A stretch of 64,000 nt of DNA. It comes from a virus. The stretch is from the IMG/VR virus record IMGVR_UViG_3300042882_000327, positions 25,960 to 89,959 of that record. One strand, given 5' to 3'. Of the stretch, positions 8,780 through 16,242 are shown piece by piece. Numbering within the stretch: the stretch's first letter is position 1; every line of letters begins with the position of its first letter. The notes below the pieces were generated by a model. It was not told the DNA's origin, made no database searches, and worked only from the letters and a program-made list of their open reading frames with translations. The position numbers and the translations under genes were made by a program.

Positions 8780-9075
8780 CAAACCTCCTCGGTTTCTGAT
8801 TTCAGCCTTTGTTCAATCAATGAAACTAAAATATTTCCAATATGATTTTTAAAATCATCTTCGCTCTCCAAATCATCATTACCATTATTATCTATAATAT
8901 CATAATTAAAAGATAGCACTGGATTATTTGGATCTTCATCAATCGAAACACCACCATATCGATAGACAACTCCAGCATATTCTCCAGCTAGTAATTTTAT
9001 ATCAATATTATCAGACACCTCTTCTGGAATAACAAATTTGAAATCCACTCCTTCCAAATATTCTTTATTAATCAT
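8779..9075 (-). CDS. Conserved hypothetical protein between uvsX and gp41
   Basis: 98 residues if the ATG at 9075 is used. That start has GGAG about 10 nt upstream and overlaps the uvsX-C stop by 8 bp; earlier in-frame starts (9090 and 9183) would lie deep inside uvsX. The protein is acidic, with ELLAGEYAG-like beta strands near LLAGEYAGVVYRYGG and a C-terminal helix. I do not recognise a domain. The same position in relatives is often held by a small acidic protein, so a replication or recombination accessory role is possible. Confidence 0.68.
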   Translation of the reverse strand: MINKEYLEGVDFKFVIPEEVSDNIDIKLLAGEYAGVVYRYGGVSIDEDPNNPVLSFNYDIIDNNGNDDLESEDDFKNHIGNILVSLIEQRLKSETEEV

Positions 9076-9673
9076 CTTCTTCTTCTCCATATTCACTATC
9101 TTGATTTTTGTTAAACTCTTCTTCAATATCATTATCAGAAATGATAGCATGAGAAGAAATAGCGTAGCGTTCATAAATGTCATTCTTAAACCTTTCAGAA
9201 TTCAAAATTGGTTCCCAAAACTCTTTTGTATTGGTTTCTTTTAATCTATATTTTTTATCTTCAACTTCTCCAGTTTCTTTATTAACTCTGGAATACCATC
9301 CATTAGATGGTTTCATAACAAACCCAAGTTCCAAAGCAATATCAATCAAACCAGAATATTTACTAACCCCATTATCAAAAGAAATATTAATTGGAATTTT
9401 GGACTTTTCTCTAACATACCTGGATTTTTCTACATTAATAATGAAGTTATATCCAGACAATTCTGTACCATCCTTTTCTTGTTGGCGACCAAGGATATAA
9501 ATATTGTCTGCCGAATAATAACTCCCCGTGTTGTGTGTTACCACATTATTTTCAAGCACATAATGTTCAGCGTCTTTAACTGAAATATCATAAACTTTAT
9601 GTCTTCCAACCGACTTAATTGATTTAATAGTTTTAGTCCATTTATTAGACCATTTAACTGATTTAATTTTCAT
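9068..9673 (-). CDS. uvsX: UvsX C-terminal half with N-terminal split-intein fragment (IntC)
   Basis: 201 residues. Residues 1-48 are an intein C-fragment: a lysine-rich lead (nine Lys/Arg in the first 26 residues, no acids), then VYDISVKDAEHYVLENNVVTHN-type block F/G, ending in His47-Asn48. Thr49 (+1 nucleophile) begins the C-extein TGSYYSADNIYILGRQ, which continues T4 UvsX from its GGGTG loop to the C-terminus (153 residues). The ATG at 9673 has AGAGGA about 9 nt upstream. Needs trans-splicing with the product of 9865-10785 to give a 363-residue recombinase (T4 UvsX is 391). Confidence 0.88.
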   Translation of the reverse strand: MKIKSVKWSNKWTKTIKSIKSVGRHKVYDISVKDAEHYVLENNVVTHNTGSYYSADNIYILGRQQEKDGTELSGYNFIINVEKSRYVREKSKIPINISFDNGVSKYSGLIDIALELGFVMKPSNGWYSRVNKETGEVEDKKYRLKETNTKEFWEPILNSERFKNDIYERYAISSHAIISDNDIEEEFNKNQDSEYGEEEDD

Positions 9674-9887
9674 AATTTAGTTTCCTCTTACAATTTTCAT
9701 TATGCCATCTTTTCAAATTAGAAGCTGTTGTTACTACATCACAATACTCACCTTTATACTTTGGTTCTGGATTCAATTTTCTAGGATTAACCCAATCAGG
9801 ACTATTACACAATTCATCATTTTTAGAAACTCTTACAATTTCTTTTGTATATAAATTCTGAATCTTAATATATTGCCGATTCCATTC
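9663..9887 (-). pseudogene. Frame-shifted endonuclease remnant (zinc-finger-like tail) inside the uvsX split
   Basis: A 74-codon open frame lies between the two uvsX genes and overlaps both, in another frame; it has no ATG. TTG at codon 26 is the only ordinary start and has no ribosome site. Its end, YCDVVTTASNLKRWHNENC, matches the single-zinc-finger tail common in phage homing endonucleases (C..., RWH...NC), though the first cysteine pair is incomplete. A +1 shift would fuse it to IntN. Likely a decayed endonuclease from an ancestral mobile intein or fractured gene; a sequencing frameshift is the alternative. Confidence 0.5.
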
Positions 9888-10785
9888 CTACTTTAAGATC
9901 TTTTGCTTCAATCCATTCCCCATTAATTTCCCCACCAATTAAGAATTTGTGTCTATCAGAACAAATAACTTTGTATCCATCCTCAAACTCTATCTCAAAA
10001 CATTCTGGTTCACCATCATCCAATGTATCAGGATTCCATGTTGCCGTAACTTCTTTATCGCCAATCAAAGTTTTAACAAAGTCTCCCACAGAAATTTCTT
10101 CAATATTTTTAAATGTATCGTTCGAAAGTTGGATTTTAGTTCCTGCAACCAAACAACCACCACCAACAATATCCTTTGCATACAATTCCATAGTTTTGTA
10201 TGTATGATTTACTGCTACCAAAGGAATATCCTTTAGAGTCAAATGTGGAGTAACCATACGGAACAGACTCTTTAATTGTTTTGCACGAGTCATATCAGCA
10301 GCAGACTTTCCTTCCAATGCATCATCCACCTCTTTCTTGGAGGCAAGATTACCAATAGAATCGATAAGAATAATAATCTTATCTCCGCGTTCAATGTTAT
10401 TCATTTGCTGCATAATATCAAACTTCAGTTCTTCCACATTTACAATAGGAACGTGGAAAACACGATTCAAATCAATCCCAAAAGATTTGAAATATGATTG
10501 CGGCGATCCAAATTCGGAATCATAAAACATTAATACAGCATCTGGATATTTATCCATATATGCCTTTGCCATCAAGAGGGAAAATCCAGTCTTGAACATC
10601 TTGGAAACTCCAGCCCACATGGTAAACCCGGAGTGGAATCCACCATCGATTCTAGCAGAAAATGCAATGTTTAATACAGGAATTGATGTAGTAACAAAAT
10701 CCTTATCCGCAAAGAATTTCGATTTGGCAAGGATAGAAGATTCTTTAATAGTGGAATTCTTCTTCAATTTATCTAATACACTCAT
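9865..10785 (-). CDS. uvsX: UvsX N-terminal half with C-terminal split-intein fragment (IntN)
   Basis: 306 residues. Residues 1-210 are the UvsX/RecA ATPase core: Walker A region WAGVSKMFKTGFS, Walker B IIILIDSIGNLASKK, and AVNHTYKT. The extein stops after GGG. Residues 211-306 are an intein N-fragment: Cys211 in CLVAGTKIQLS, VGDFVKT, block B ICSDRHKF, an acidic stretch (eight Asp/Glu near DDGEPECFEIEFED), ending WIEAKDLKVGMES. A stop follows at 9865. AGAGG precedes the ATG. The split falls in the DNA-binding L2 loop region, so the unspliced halves should be inactive. Confidence 0.9.
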   Translation of the reverse strand: MSVLDKLKKNSTIKESSILAKSKFFADKDFVTTSIPVLNIAFSARIDGGFHSGFTMWAGVSKMFKTGFSLLMAKAYMDKYPDAVLMFYDSEFGSPQSYFKSFGIDLNRVFHVPIVNVEELKFDIMQQMNNIERGDKIIILIDSIGNLASKKEVDDALEGKSAADMTRAKQLKSLFRMVTPHLTLKDIPLVAVNHTYKTMELYAKDIVGGGCLVAGTKIQLSNDTFKNIEEISVGDFVKTLIGDKEVTATWNPDTLDDGEPECFEIEFEDGYKVICSDRHKFLIGGEINGEWIEAKDLKVGMESAIY

Positions 10786-10800
10786 AATAACCTCTTTTAA

Positions 10801-13389
10801 CTAAAAAAAATCTTCAATAGTATTTCTCTTTTCCGTATCCCACCCAACAATTTCTGTCAACGGTTTTAGTGGTTCCAGAAAGACCTTCTCAAACATCATA
10901 TTATAATCCACATAGCCCAATAAATCAAATTCTTTTGGAAGTTTTTCTGGGAAAGCTATAACATTTTCCCGAATTGGGTTTGGGACTCGTAAATAACAAT
11001 ATTTGATCTTATCCCCATCCTTTATATATTCATAAGTTGAATTCAATTTTGAATCATCAAGAAATTTATTATACATGATAGATGCTCTTACATGTATTGG
11101 AGTTCCTTTCTTATAAATCATGCTTGAGTCATGATACTTGTTTATACCATTAACTCCCTTGGAAAAAGATATTTGTTCAATTTTAAATTGATTGAACTTA
11201 TTCTTAAAATCGACTACAAATGATTGAAACTTTACTTTATCTTCGTCTAGAATCATCTTTAAACAATCCTTCAAAGCAACTCTAACCAATGCGGGGGTTG
11301 TCGATTGAACAATCTGTAATCCTGTTACTTTAATCTTGGGTTCCGAGTAAATTACACCTTCGTTAGAATATACATTAAGAGCATATCGCTTTTTTCTCGT
11401 AAAGATCGAAGTTGAGCAAATCTTCTCTAATTTATACTTGAGTTTGTTATCATAAGAGTTTACATAATCTGATAACTCATCACAAAATTTATCAATTTCT
11501 GGTTGTATTTTGTTTGTAGCAGACTTTAGCAAAAAATCGACAATCTTATTGGGAGGAGTGCCTTCTGGACATACATTATTTACCAAACCATTCAAAGATA
11601 AAAACAATGAATCAGTATCACCACCAATAATATAATCTTCATCGGTTTTAAGAATATTATTAAGATATGCATTAATCTTATTAGCAACCCATCTATTAGA
11701 AAGCTGTCCTTCCATAGTAATTGCTTCGGCTTGACGAACATCAAAGAATCTAAAAAATTTAGTTCCAAGACATCCATACAAACTATTCAAACAAAGTTTC
11801 ATAGCATTTTGAAGATTGTTAAATCTTGATATCTCAAAACTCAACCTTTCTTTTTCGAGAATTAAATTGGGATCTGTCTTATCCGTCTTCAGTTTAGCAT
11901 CAATAACTTCATATTCCTGTTGAGCAGAAATCATTTTCTTTTTATATTCTTGTCTAGCCTTGAACATCTTTTCAACCATTTCTGGAAGAAATCCTTTACG
12001 ATCAGTCCTAAAGAATTGTCCATTGGGTGTCAGAGTCACATTATTCTCTTTTAACTTATCTAACTGAATCTTTTTTTCTAGAAGATTATCAACGGATATT
12101 GGCTGAGAAAGAATATTCTTCATATCATCAGTATAATCTTTGGGATCTACTAATGTTTCTGGAGAAACATTTTTACCCATAATAATAGATGGATATAGAC
12201 TGGTTGCATCTAGAGTTACAATCCATTTATGCATTCCGGGTTTAGTCGGCTTTACAAAAGCTCCCTCATACTGTTGATCTTCGCCAATTACATTTTGTGG
12301 AATTTGGATATTCTTCTTTTTCAAATAATCATAAACAAGAGCATCCCACATTTTAGTCTGTTGAAATATATCATCGAAATTGGTTTTTGAATTATATGAA
12401 AGAGTTAATCCAAGTTCGAATAACTTACATTTATGATCTAAACTCTCAACCAACTCAACGTCTTTTAAGTTATATTCATAGAACTTTTGTTTATCTTCCT
12501 CATATAATTTATGAAGAGAACCCTCAAATTCAATCTTATTTTCACCAATTTCCACTTCGGCAATATAGTCTAATTTATAGCTCTCTTGAGAACTTCCTCC
12601 CGGTTGATACTTCTTATATAAATCTATATAATCCAAAGATGACACCCCAACAATAGTATATGTCTTATCTTCGTCATATCTACCAAACTTCTCATTAAAT
12701 TTTCTTGTCGATTTTTCTTGGATAAATCCCCAAGGAGAAAGTTTCTTCGTTTCTTGTACTCCAACAATTTTATTAAATCTATTAACTATGTAAGGAATAT
12801 CGAATCCGGCAGTATTCCATCCAGAAACTGCATTTGGATAATCCATACTCCAAACATCAATAAACTTTTTAATCAAAGTATATTCATCTTTACATTTGAT
12901 ATAATATACATTATCAGGAGATTTGAAATCATGGTATCCGAACAAATAATATTTCTCTTCTCCATAGAATTTTAGAGCAATAGAAATTATTGGTTGATGA
13001 GGATCATCTGCTGATGCGAAACCTCCCCGTTCCGGATCAGAGTTTACTTCAATATCGACAATGGCAATACGAATTTTAGAAAAATCCCATTCTATATCAT
13101 CAGGAAACAAATCAGAAATAAAACAATATTCATACTTAGTATTCCCGTAAATCGAAAAATTGTCAACTTGAGAATACTGAGCAATGAATTCTTTACACTT
13201 CTTTATAGACCCCGGCTTCCTCTTTTGAAGATATTCTCCATAAATTGTTTTATAAGGAGATTTCTCTGTAGTTGGAACATAAAGCGAGGGCGAATATGGA
13301 ACTTTGGTTCTTATCTTTTTCCCGTTTTTAATACCAATATACAAAATATTATCGCCATATTGCTTGGCATTCAAATAAAAACTGGACAT
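10801..13389 (-). CDS. gp43: gp43 family-B DNA polymerase with 3'-5' exonuclease
   Basis: 862 residues (T4: 898). Exonuclease I is IVDIEVNSD near residue 110. Polymerase motifs are in order: A LDATSLYPSIIM (about 392), B LCLNSLYGCLG (about 533) and C GGDTDSLF (about 590). All catalytic aspartates are present and there is no intein or fracture. It copies leading and lagging strands with the gp45 clamp. The C-terminal tail ends NTIEDFF, resembling a clamp-binding peptide. GAGG-type ribosome site upstream of the ATG at 13389; it lies directly upstream of uvsX in one operon. Confidence 0.97.
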   Translation of the reverse strand: MSSFYLNAKQYGDNILYIGIKNGKKIRTKVPYSPSLYVPTTEKSPYKTIYGEYLQKRKPGSIKKCKEFIAQYSQVDNFSIYGNTKYEYCFISDLFPDDIEWDFSKIRIAIVDIEVNSDPERGGFASADDPHQPIISIALKFYGEEKYYLFGYHDFKSPDNVYYIKCKDEYTLIKKFIDVWSMDYPNAVSGWNTAGFDIPYIVNRFNKIVGVQETKKLSPWGFIQEKSTRKFNEKFGRYDEDKTYTIVGVSSLDYIDLYKKYQPGGSSQESYKLDYIAEVEIGENKIEFEGSLHKLYEEDKQKFYEYNLKDVELVESLDHKCKLFELGLTLSYNSKTNFDDIFQQTKMWDALVYDYLKKKNIQIPQNVIGEDQQYEGAFVKPTKPGMHKWIVTLDATSLYPSIIMGKNVSPETLVDPKDYTDDMKNILSQPISVDNLLEKKIQLDKLKENNVTLTPNGQFFRTDRKGFLPEMVEKMFKARQEYKKKMISAQQEYEVIDAKLKTDKTDPNLILEKERLSFEISRFNNLQNAMKLCLNSLYGCLGTKFFRFFDVRQAEAITMEGQLSNRWVANKINAYLNNILKTDEDYIIGGDTDSLFLSLNGLVNNVCPEGTPPNKIVDFLLKSATNKIQPEIDKFCDELSDYVNSYDNKLKYKLEKICSTSIFTRKKRYALNVYSNEGVIYSEPKIKVTGLQIVQSTTPALVRVALKDCLKMILDEDKVKFQSFVVDFKNKFNQFKIEQISFSKGVNGINKYHDSSMIYKKGTPIHVRASIMYNKFLDDSKLNSTYEYIKDGDKIKYCYLRVPNPIRENVIAFPEKLPKEFDLLGYVDYNMMFEKVFLEPLKPLTEIVGWDTEKRNTIEDFF

Positions 13390-13398
13390 TAAGACCTC

Positions 13399-13707
13399 TT
13401 AATTAAATAGAATATTTTTTGAAGGTGTGATGATTCCGGAACCAAAAATAGAATTATATTGTTGTAGGAACTCTTCGCCAGCTTCGCATTCAAATATAAT
13501 ATGATTCTTGTTAAGAGTCAAGACGGTATTTTTACTTTGCCCCGTATGTACAGGAAACGGCAAAAATCCAAATGTTGGAATAGCATCAGTTCTTGAGGGT
13601 ATTACAGAAATTTGTACAGGATTCGTTAATGTGATCTTATCTCCCGATTCTTCGAATTCGGCCATAATATCTTCACCAGAAACCAATTTAAAACATTTTA
13701 CATTCAT
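13399..13707 (-). CDS. Small LSm-like conserved phage protein (paralogue of 27005-27379)
   Basis: 102 residues. The opening KCFKLVSGEDIMAEF, then ITLTNPVQI, is the same pattern as the protein at 27005-27379 (KFVRLRSGEDI, then IRLTYPLNV). This beta-rich SGEDI pattern recalls an Sm-like barrel, but no function is established. GGAG is 8 nt before the ATG; its start overlaps the upstream stop by one base. Lies just upstream of gp43, so it is expressed with the replication genes. Confidence 0.62.
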   Translation of the reverse strand: MNVKCFKLVSGEDIMAEFEESGDKITLTNPVQISVIPSRTDAIPTFGFLPFPVHTGQSKNTVLTLNKNHIIFECEAGEEFLQQYNSIFGSGIITPSKNILFN

Positions 13708-14099
13708 TATTTTTCTCCATTAGTAACTTTCAAAACCGGCGAACCATTCCTAACTTGGATGGGAATAATCCTATCACCAAGACTTTCGTTTAATTTAAAT
13801 TTAATGTAGTCTTCATAATTATTAGCTTTTTCGTCATCCATAGACGAAACATCCATGTAAACAACTACTTGATCTGTATCACCCAATCTTAAAATTTCAA
13901 AATCCAATCCAGAATAAGAAACCAATACAGGATTTCCTTTTTCTTTAATATATTTTACAAATTCGTCATCTCTTACAAAAGCTAACTTTTCAGTCGCTTC
14001 GTCCGGAGTCATCTCTGATGTATCAACTTTAATAATTAAAATATCATCTTTTTGTAGTTTAAGTTTTAAAAACTCAATTTCTTTTTCCCTATCTTCCAT
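13707..14099 (-). CDS. Hypothetical protein
   Basis: 130 residues from the ATG at 14099, which has GAGGTG 4-9 nt upstream; the longer in-frame start at 14135 would lie inside the dCMP deaminase gene. The N-terminus is a charged helix (EDREKEIEFLKLKLQ), followed by DILIIKVDTSEMTPDEA and a second similar half around VVVYMDVSSMDDEKA. The repeated IxVDxS / MDVSSM pattern suggests two related alpha/beta subdomains. No family recognised. Co-transcribed with gp43. Confidence 0.6.
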   Translation of the reverse strand: MEDREKEIEFLKLKLQKDDILIIKVDTSEMTPDEATEKLAFVRDDEFVKYIKEKGNPVLVSYSGLDFEILRLGDTDQVVVYMDVSSMDDEKANNYEDYIKFKLNESLGDRIIPIQVRNGSPVLKVTNGEK

Positions 14100-14107
14100 T
14101 TTCACCT

Positions 14108-14524
14108 CTATAATTTTACTACTGGAATCCCACAATCTTGTAGGAATTTAATACCAGAAGAATCTCTATAATCTTGATCATAATAGACTTTCGTAATTTT
14201 TGCTCCGTAAATTAATCTAGAGCAAACATAACATGGATTGTGTGTTACAAACATTATTCCCCCTTCTGAGGATTCGTGCGAACACGCCAATTTCATTATT
14301 AGATTTTCTTCCGCATGAGAAACTTCTGGTTTTGTTTTTAACCCAATTACAGGATCTATATACTCACAAATATTATCCCAACCGCGAGGAGTACCATTAT
14401 AAGAAAACCCTATAATATTATCATTTTTCACAATGATAGCTCCAACTTTTAATTTAGTTGCTGTCGAGAGTTCCGCCGTTCTTTTAGCTACATCCATATA
14501 GTATCGGATTAGTTTTTCTTTCAT
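14108..14524 (-). CDS. cd: Deoxycytidylate (dCMP) deaminase
   Basis: 138 residues. KVGAIIVKND, GWDNICE, HAEENLIMKLA (HAE zinc motif) and NPCYVCSRLIYGA (PCxxC) are all in place, as in the dCMP deaminase that feeds dTMP synthesis. Length is shorter than T4 gpcd (193 aa), with no visible allosteric insert. ATGA overlap with the preceding gene. Together with the deaminase at 6388 it gives two members of the fold in one phage. Confidence 0.9.
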   Translation of the reverse strand: MKEKLIRYYMDVAKRTAELSTATKLKVGAIIVKNDNIIGFSYNGTPRGWDNICEYIDPVIGLKTKPEVSHAEENLIMKLACSHESSEGGIMFVTHNPCYVCSRLIYGAKITKVYYDQDYRDSSGIKFLQDCGIPVVKL

Positions 14525-14916
14525 ACATCAAAATCTTCTTTTTCAAAGACACTCTCCCAAGTAGGTTTTCCATGTAGAGCACATTCTGTAAAATATCTAA
14601 GATCATCATGAATATCTTCCAAATACTTCTTAGGAGTCGAAGGATTTACTAAAATCTCCGAAAGAATGATTGCAGCAATATGATAGAATTTAACCTCTTC
14701 GGTTTCAAAAATAGTACTATAATTCGGATCAGAAGAATTCAATCTTTCGAATGCCAAATTTCTGCCTTCTCGTTTAATAAATTTATCGTGATTGCATCTA
14801 AAAGCCCATGCTGCTTTTACATAAGTCTTTCCATCTTGATCGAATACATCCGATGCAATAGTAATATCACGTTTACGATATAAATTTCTAACATACAAAT
14901 ATTTCAAATTGGACAT
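14521..14916 (-). CDS. Hypothetical protein
   Basis: 131 residues, mixed alpha/beta, starting NLKYLYVRNLYRKRDIT with KAAWAFRCNHDKFIKREGR near the middle. No motif I can assign. TGAGG lies 7-8 nt before the ATG at 14916, and the stop overlaps the dCMP deaminase start, so it is a real member of the early operon that begins at the promoter at 15142-15170. Confidence 0.6.
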   Translation of the reverse strand: MSNLKYLYVRNLYRKRDITIASDVFDQDGKTYVKAAWAFRCNHDKFIKREGRNLAFERLNSSDPNYSTIFETEEVKFYHIAAIILSEILVNPSTPKKYLEDIHDDLRYFTECALHGKPTWESVFEKEDFDV

Positions 14917-14927
14917 AAAAACCTCAA

Positions 14928-15119
14928 TTATTTGTTGGGAACAATTTCCATGCTATCTTTTTTCATGTAGAAAATCTGACTATCCTTCTCAGATTTTTTA
15001 ACTCCTATGAAATCATTGCCATCGATAGTTTTGGATGGAAAATCTTTTGATGTGTAATACACAACATTATTAATTTTGCTACGTACCATTGTTAATGGTA
15101 CAGAAGTCTTCTTTCTCAT
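14928..15119 (-). CDS. Small hypothetical protein, first gene of an early operon
   Basis: 63 residues from the second ATG at 15119, which has GAGG 6-7 nt upstream; the first ATG at 15131 lies only 4 nt after the predicted transcription start. Basic N-terminus (RKKTSVPLTMVRSK), then short beta-like segments (VVYYTSKDF, NDFIGVKKSE). Family unknown. Being the first gene after an early promoter is typical for small host-takeover proteins, but that is inference. Confidence 0.55.
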   Translation of the reverse strand: MRKKTSVPLTMVRSKINNVVYYTSKDFPSKTIDGNDFIGVKKSEKDSQIFYMKKDSMEIVPNK

Positions 15120-15141
15120 GTCTAGCCTCATGCAATAAGTT

Positions 15142-15170
15142 ATTATAATATATATTGCCTTAAAAGTAAA
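15142..15170 (-). promoter_or_regulatory. Early-type sigma70 promoter
   Basis: Minus strand: TTTACT (15165-15170), 17 nt, TATAAT (15142-15147). The flank CCTTTACTT is shared with the promoters at 18975 and 26905. Predicted +1 is near 15135. The -35 box sits in the tail of the hsp20 terminator. Confidence 0.72.
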
Positions 15171-15189
15171 GGGGGCATAAGCCCCCTTT
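15168..15189 (-). terminator. Rho-independent terminator of hsp20
   Basis: Perfect 9-bp stem AAAGGGGGC/GCCCCCTTT with loop TTAT, immediately after the hsp20 stop at 15192, followed by ACTTTTAA. It separates late hsp20 transcription from the early operon downstream. Confidence 0.82.
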
Positions 15190-15191
15190 GC

Positions 15192-15668
15192 TTATTTTTC
15201 TTTGTCTGCAGTATCTTCTGTAAGAAGAGCAGTGTTTTGCGAGATTCCGATTGGAATCTTTCTTGGTCGTTTTTCTTCTGGAATTACATTTTCAATAGAA
15301 ATTTTCAAAATTCCATCTACAACATCAGCATATCTTACAACTGATGTATCAGATAAAGTGAAAACGTGTTTAAAATCGCGTTTAGCTAAACCATGATGTA
15401 AATACTCTACTTCAGAATCCGATTTCTCAGAAACACCAGAAACATGAAGTTTGTTGTGGTTTGTTTCTACGCTAATATCGTCTTTGCTAAATCCAGCAAC
15501 AGCAATTTGAATTTCATAATTATACATATCAAATTTGACGATATTATATGGTGGATATGTTGGTGCTTTGTTTGTTCCTACCATTCTGTCTAGCTCTTCC
15601 ATCGTAGAAAATAGACGATCAAAGCCAACAGTTGCGGGTAGTAATGATTTTCCGTATGGATATGTCAT
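15192..15668 (-). CDS. hsp20: Small heat-shock protein Hsp20 (alpha-crystallin domain)
   Basis: 158 residues. The alpha-crystallin core starts near YPPYNIVKFDMYNYEIQIAV and includes KDDISVETNHNKLHVSG and YLHHGLAKRDFKHVFTL; it ends with DGILKISIE and the C-terminal KIPI (IxI-type) motif. It is an ATP-independent holdase. Hsp20 is common in aquatic T4-likes, where a role in scaffold or head-protein folding has been suggested. Here a late promoter and a 115-nt structured leader precede it. AGGAG lies 8 nt before the ATG. Confidence 0.95.
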   Translation of the reverse strand: MTYPYGKSLLPATVGFDRLFSTMEELDRMVGTNKAPTYPPYNIVKFDMYNYEIQIAVAGFSKDDISVETNHNKLHVSGVSEKSDSEVEYLHHGLAKRDFKHVFTLSDTSVVRYADVVDGILKISIENVIPEEKRPRKIPIGISQNTALLTEDTADKEK

Positions 15669-15788
15669 GATGTTTCTCCTAATTTATAGCGAGTTATTGT
15701 AAATAACTTCCCCGAAGGCGAAGTTTGACGAGAGGAATATTTTAATTGCCTATCCTCTCACTGCAATTCCCATCCCGATGGGTATAAC
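15669..15788 (-). promoter_or_regulatory. Structured 5' leader of hsp20 with four inverted repeats
   Basis: In the leader RNA (minus strand): CCCAT/ATGGG (15769-15782), GAGAGGA/TCCTCTC (15730-15759), AACTTC/GAAGTT closed on a UUCG-type loop (15705-15725), and GTTATT/AATAAC (15693-15707). The last two overlap by 3 nt, so they cannot both form fully. Placement before a heat-shock gene suggests an RNA thermometer or processing signal; that is inference. Confidence 0.5.
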
Positions 15789-15796
15789 TATTTATA
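15789..15796 (-). promoter_or_regulatory. T4-type late promoter for hsp20
   Basis: Exact TATAAATA on the minus strand, starting one base after the regA stop. Predicted +1 near 15783. Recognised in T4-likes by RNA polymerase with gp55 (encoded at 26333). Confidence 0.75.
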
Positions 15797-16213
15797 TCAA
15801 ATGTTATTATTTTTCTTAGATCCAATTGAATATTTATGATGTATTTCCCAATCAGATTTTTCTTTATGCGTCAAAATTTTAATTTGACTCAAATCTACTG
15901 TATTATTTTTGATTGCATTTTCATTAGAAATTTTTAATAGTTCCCAATCTTGTAGAAGCAATGAGATACTATTTCTTCTAGCCAAATCGTTTTCGGAAAT
16001 ATCTGTAGGTCTTCCATCTAACGCAAAAAGCTCTTTAAAATGAACAATACGATAAAATCCTCTCTTATGTAGAATGTAGCAACTAGGATATAATGTTCTT
16101 TCTTTTCTAGATGCTACTCCGATTCTACTTAGAGTTTCTCTAATTTTTAGAAATGCTTCTTCGTTGTCTAATAGAATTTCAACTCCATGTCCCTTAAATA
16201 TATCATCCGTCAT
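15797..16213 (-). CDS. regA: RegA translational repressor
   Basis: 138 residues from the ATG at 16213, with GGAG 7 nt upstream; the TTG at 16225 is discarded. The sequence follows T4 RegA throughout: VEILLDNEEAFLKIRETLSRIG, CYILHKRGFYRIVHFKELFALDG and NDLARRNSISLLLQDW. RegA binds start regions of early mRNAs and blocks translation. Gene order 45-44-62-regA is the T4 order, and in T4 RegA represses these same genes. Confidence 0.95.
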   Translation of the reverse strand: MTDDIFKGHGVEILLDNEEAFLKIRETLSRIGVASRKERTLYPSCYILHKRGFYRIVHFKELFALDGRPTDISENDLARRNSISLLLQDWELLKISNENAIKNNTVDLSQIKILTHKEKSDWEIHHKYSIGSKKNNNI

Positions 16214-16242
16214 AATTTTCTCCAAATAACAATGTGTATAAG

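Noticed and set aside
9495-9502. TATAAATA on the plus strand inside uvsX-C
   Set aside because: Arises from codons for Asn-Ile-Tyr-Ile of the C-extein; no gene or RNA structure downstream.
10801-13389. Possible intein or fracture in gp43, also checked in gp41 and gp17
   Set aside because: Catalytic motifs are continuous with normal spacing and no Hint-type blocks are seen; uvsX is the only gene with an intein here.
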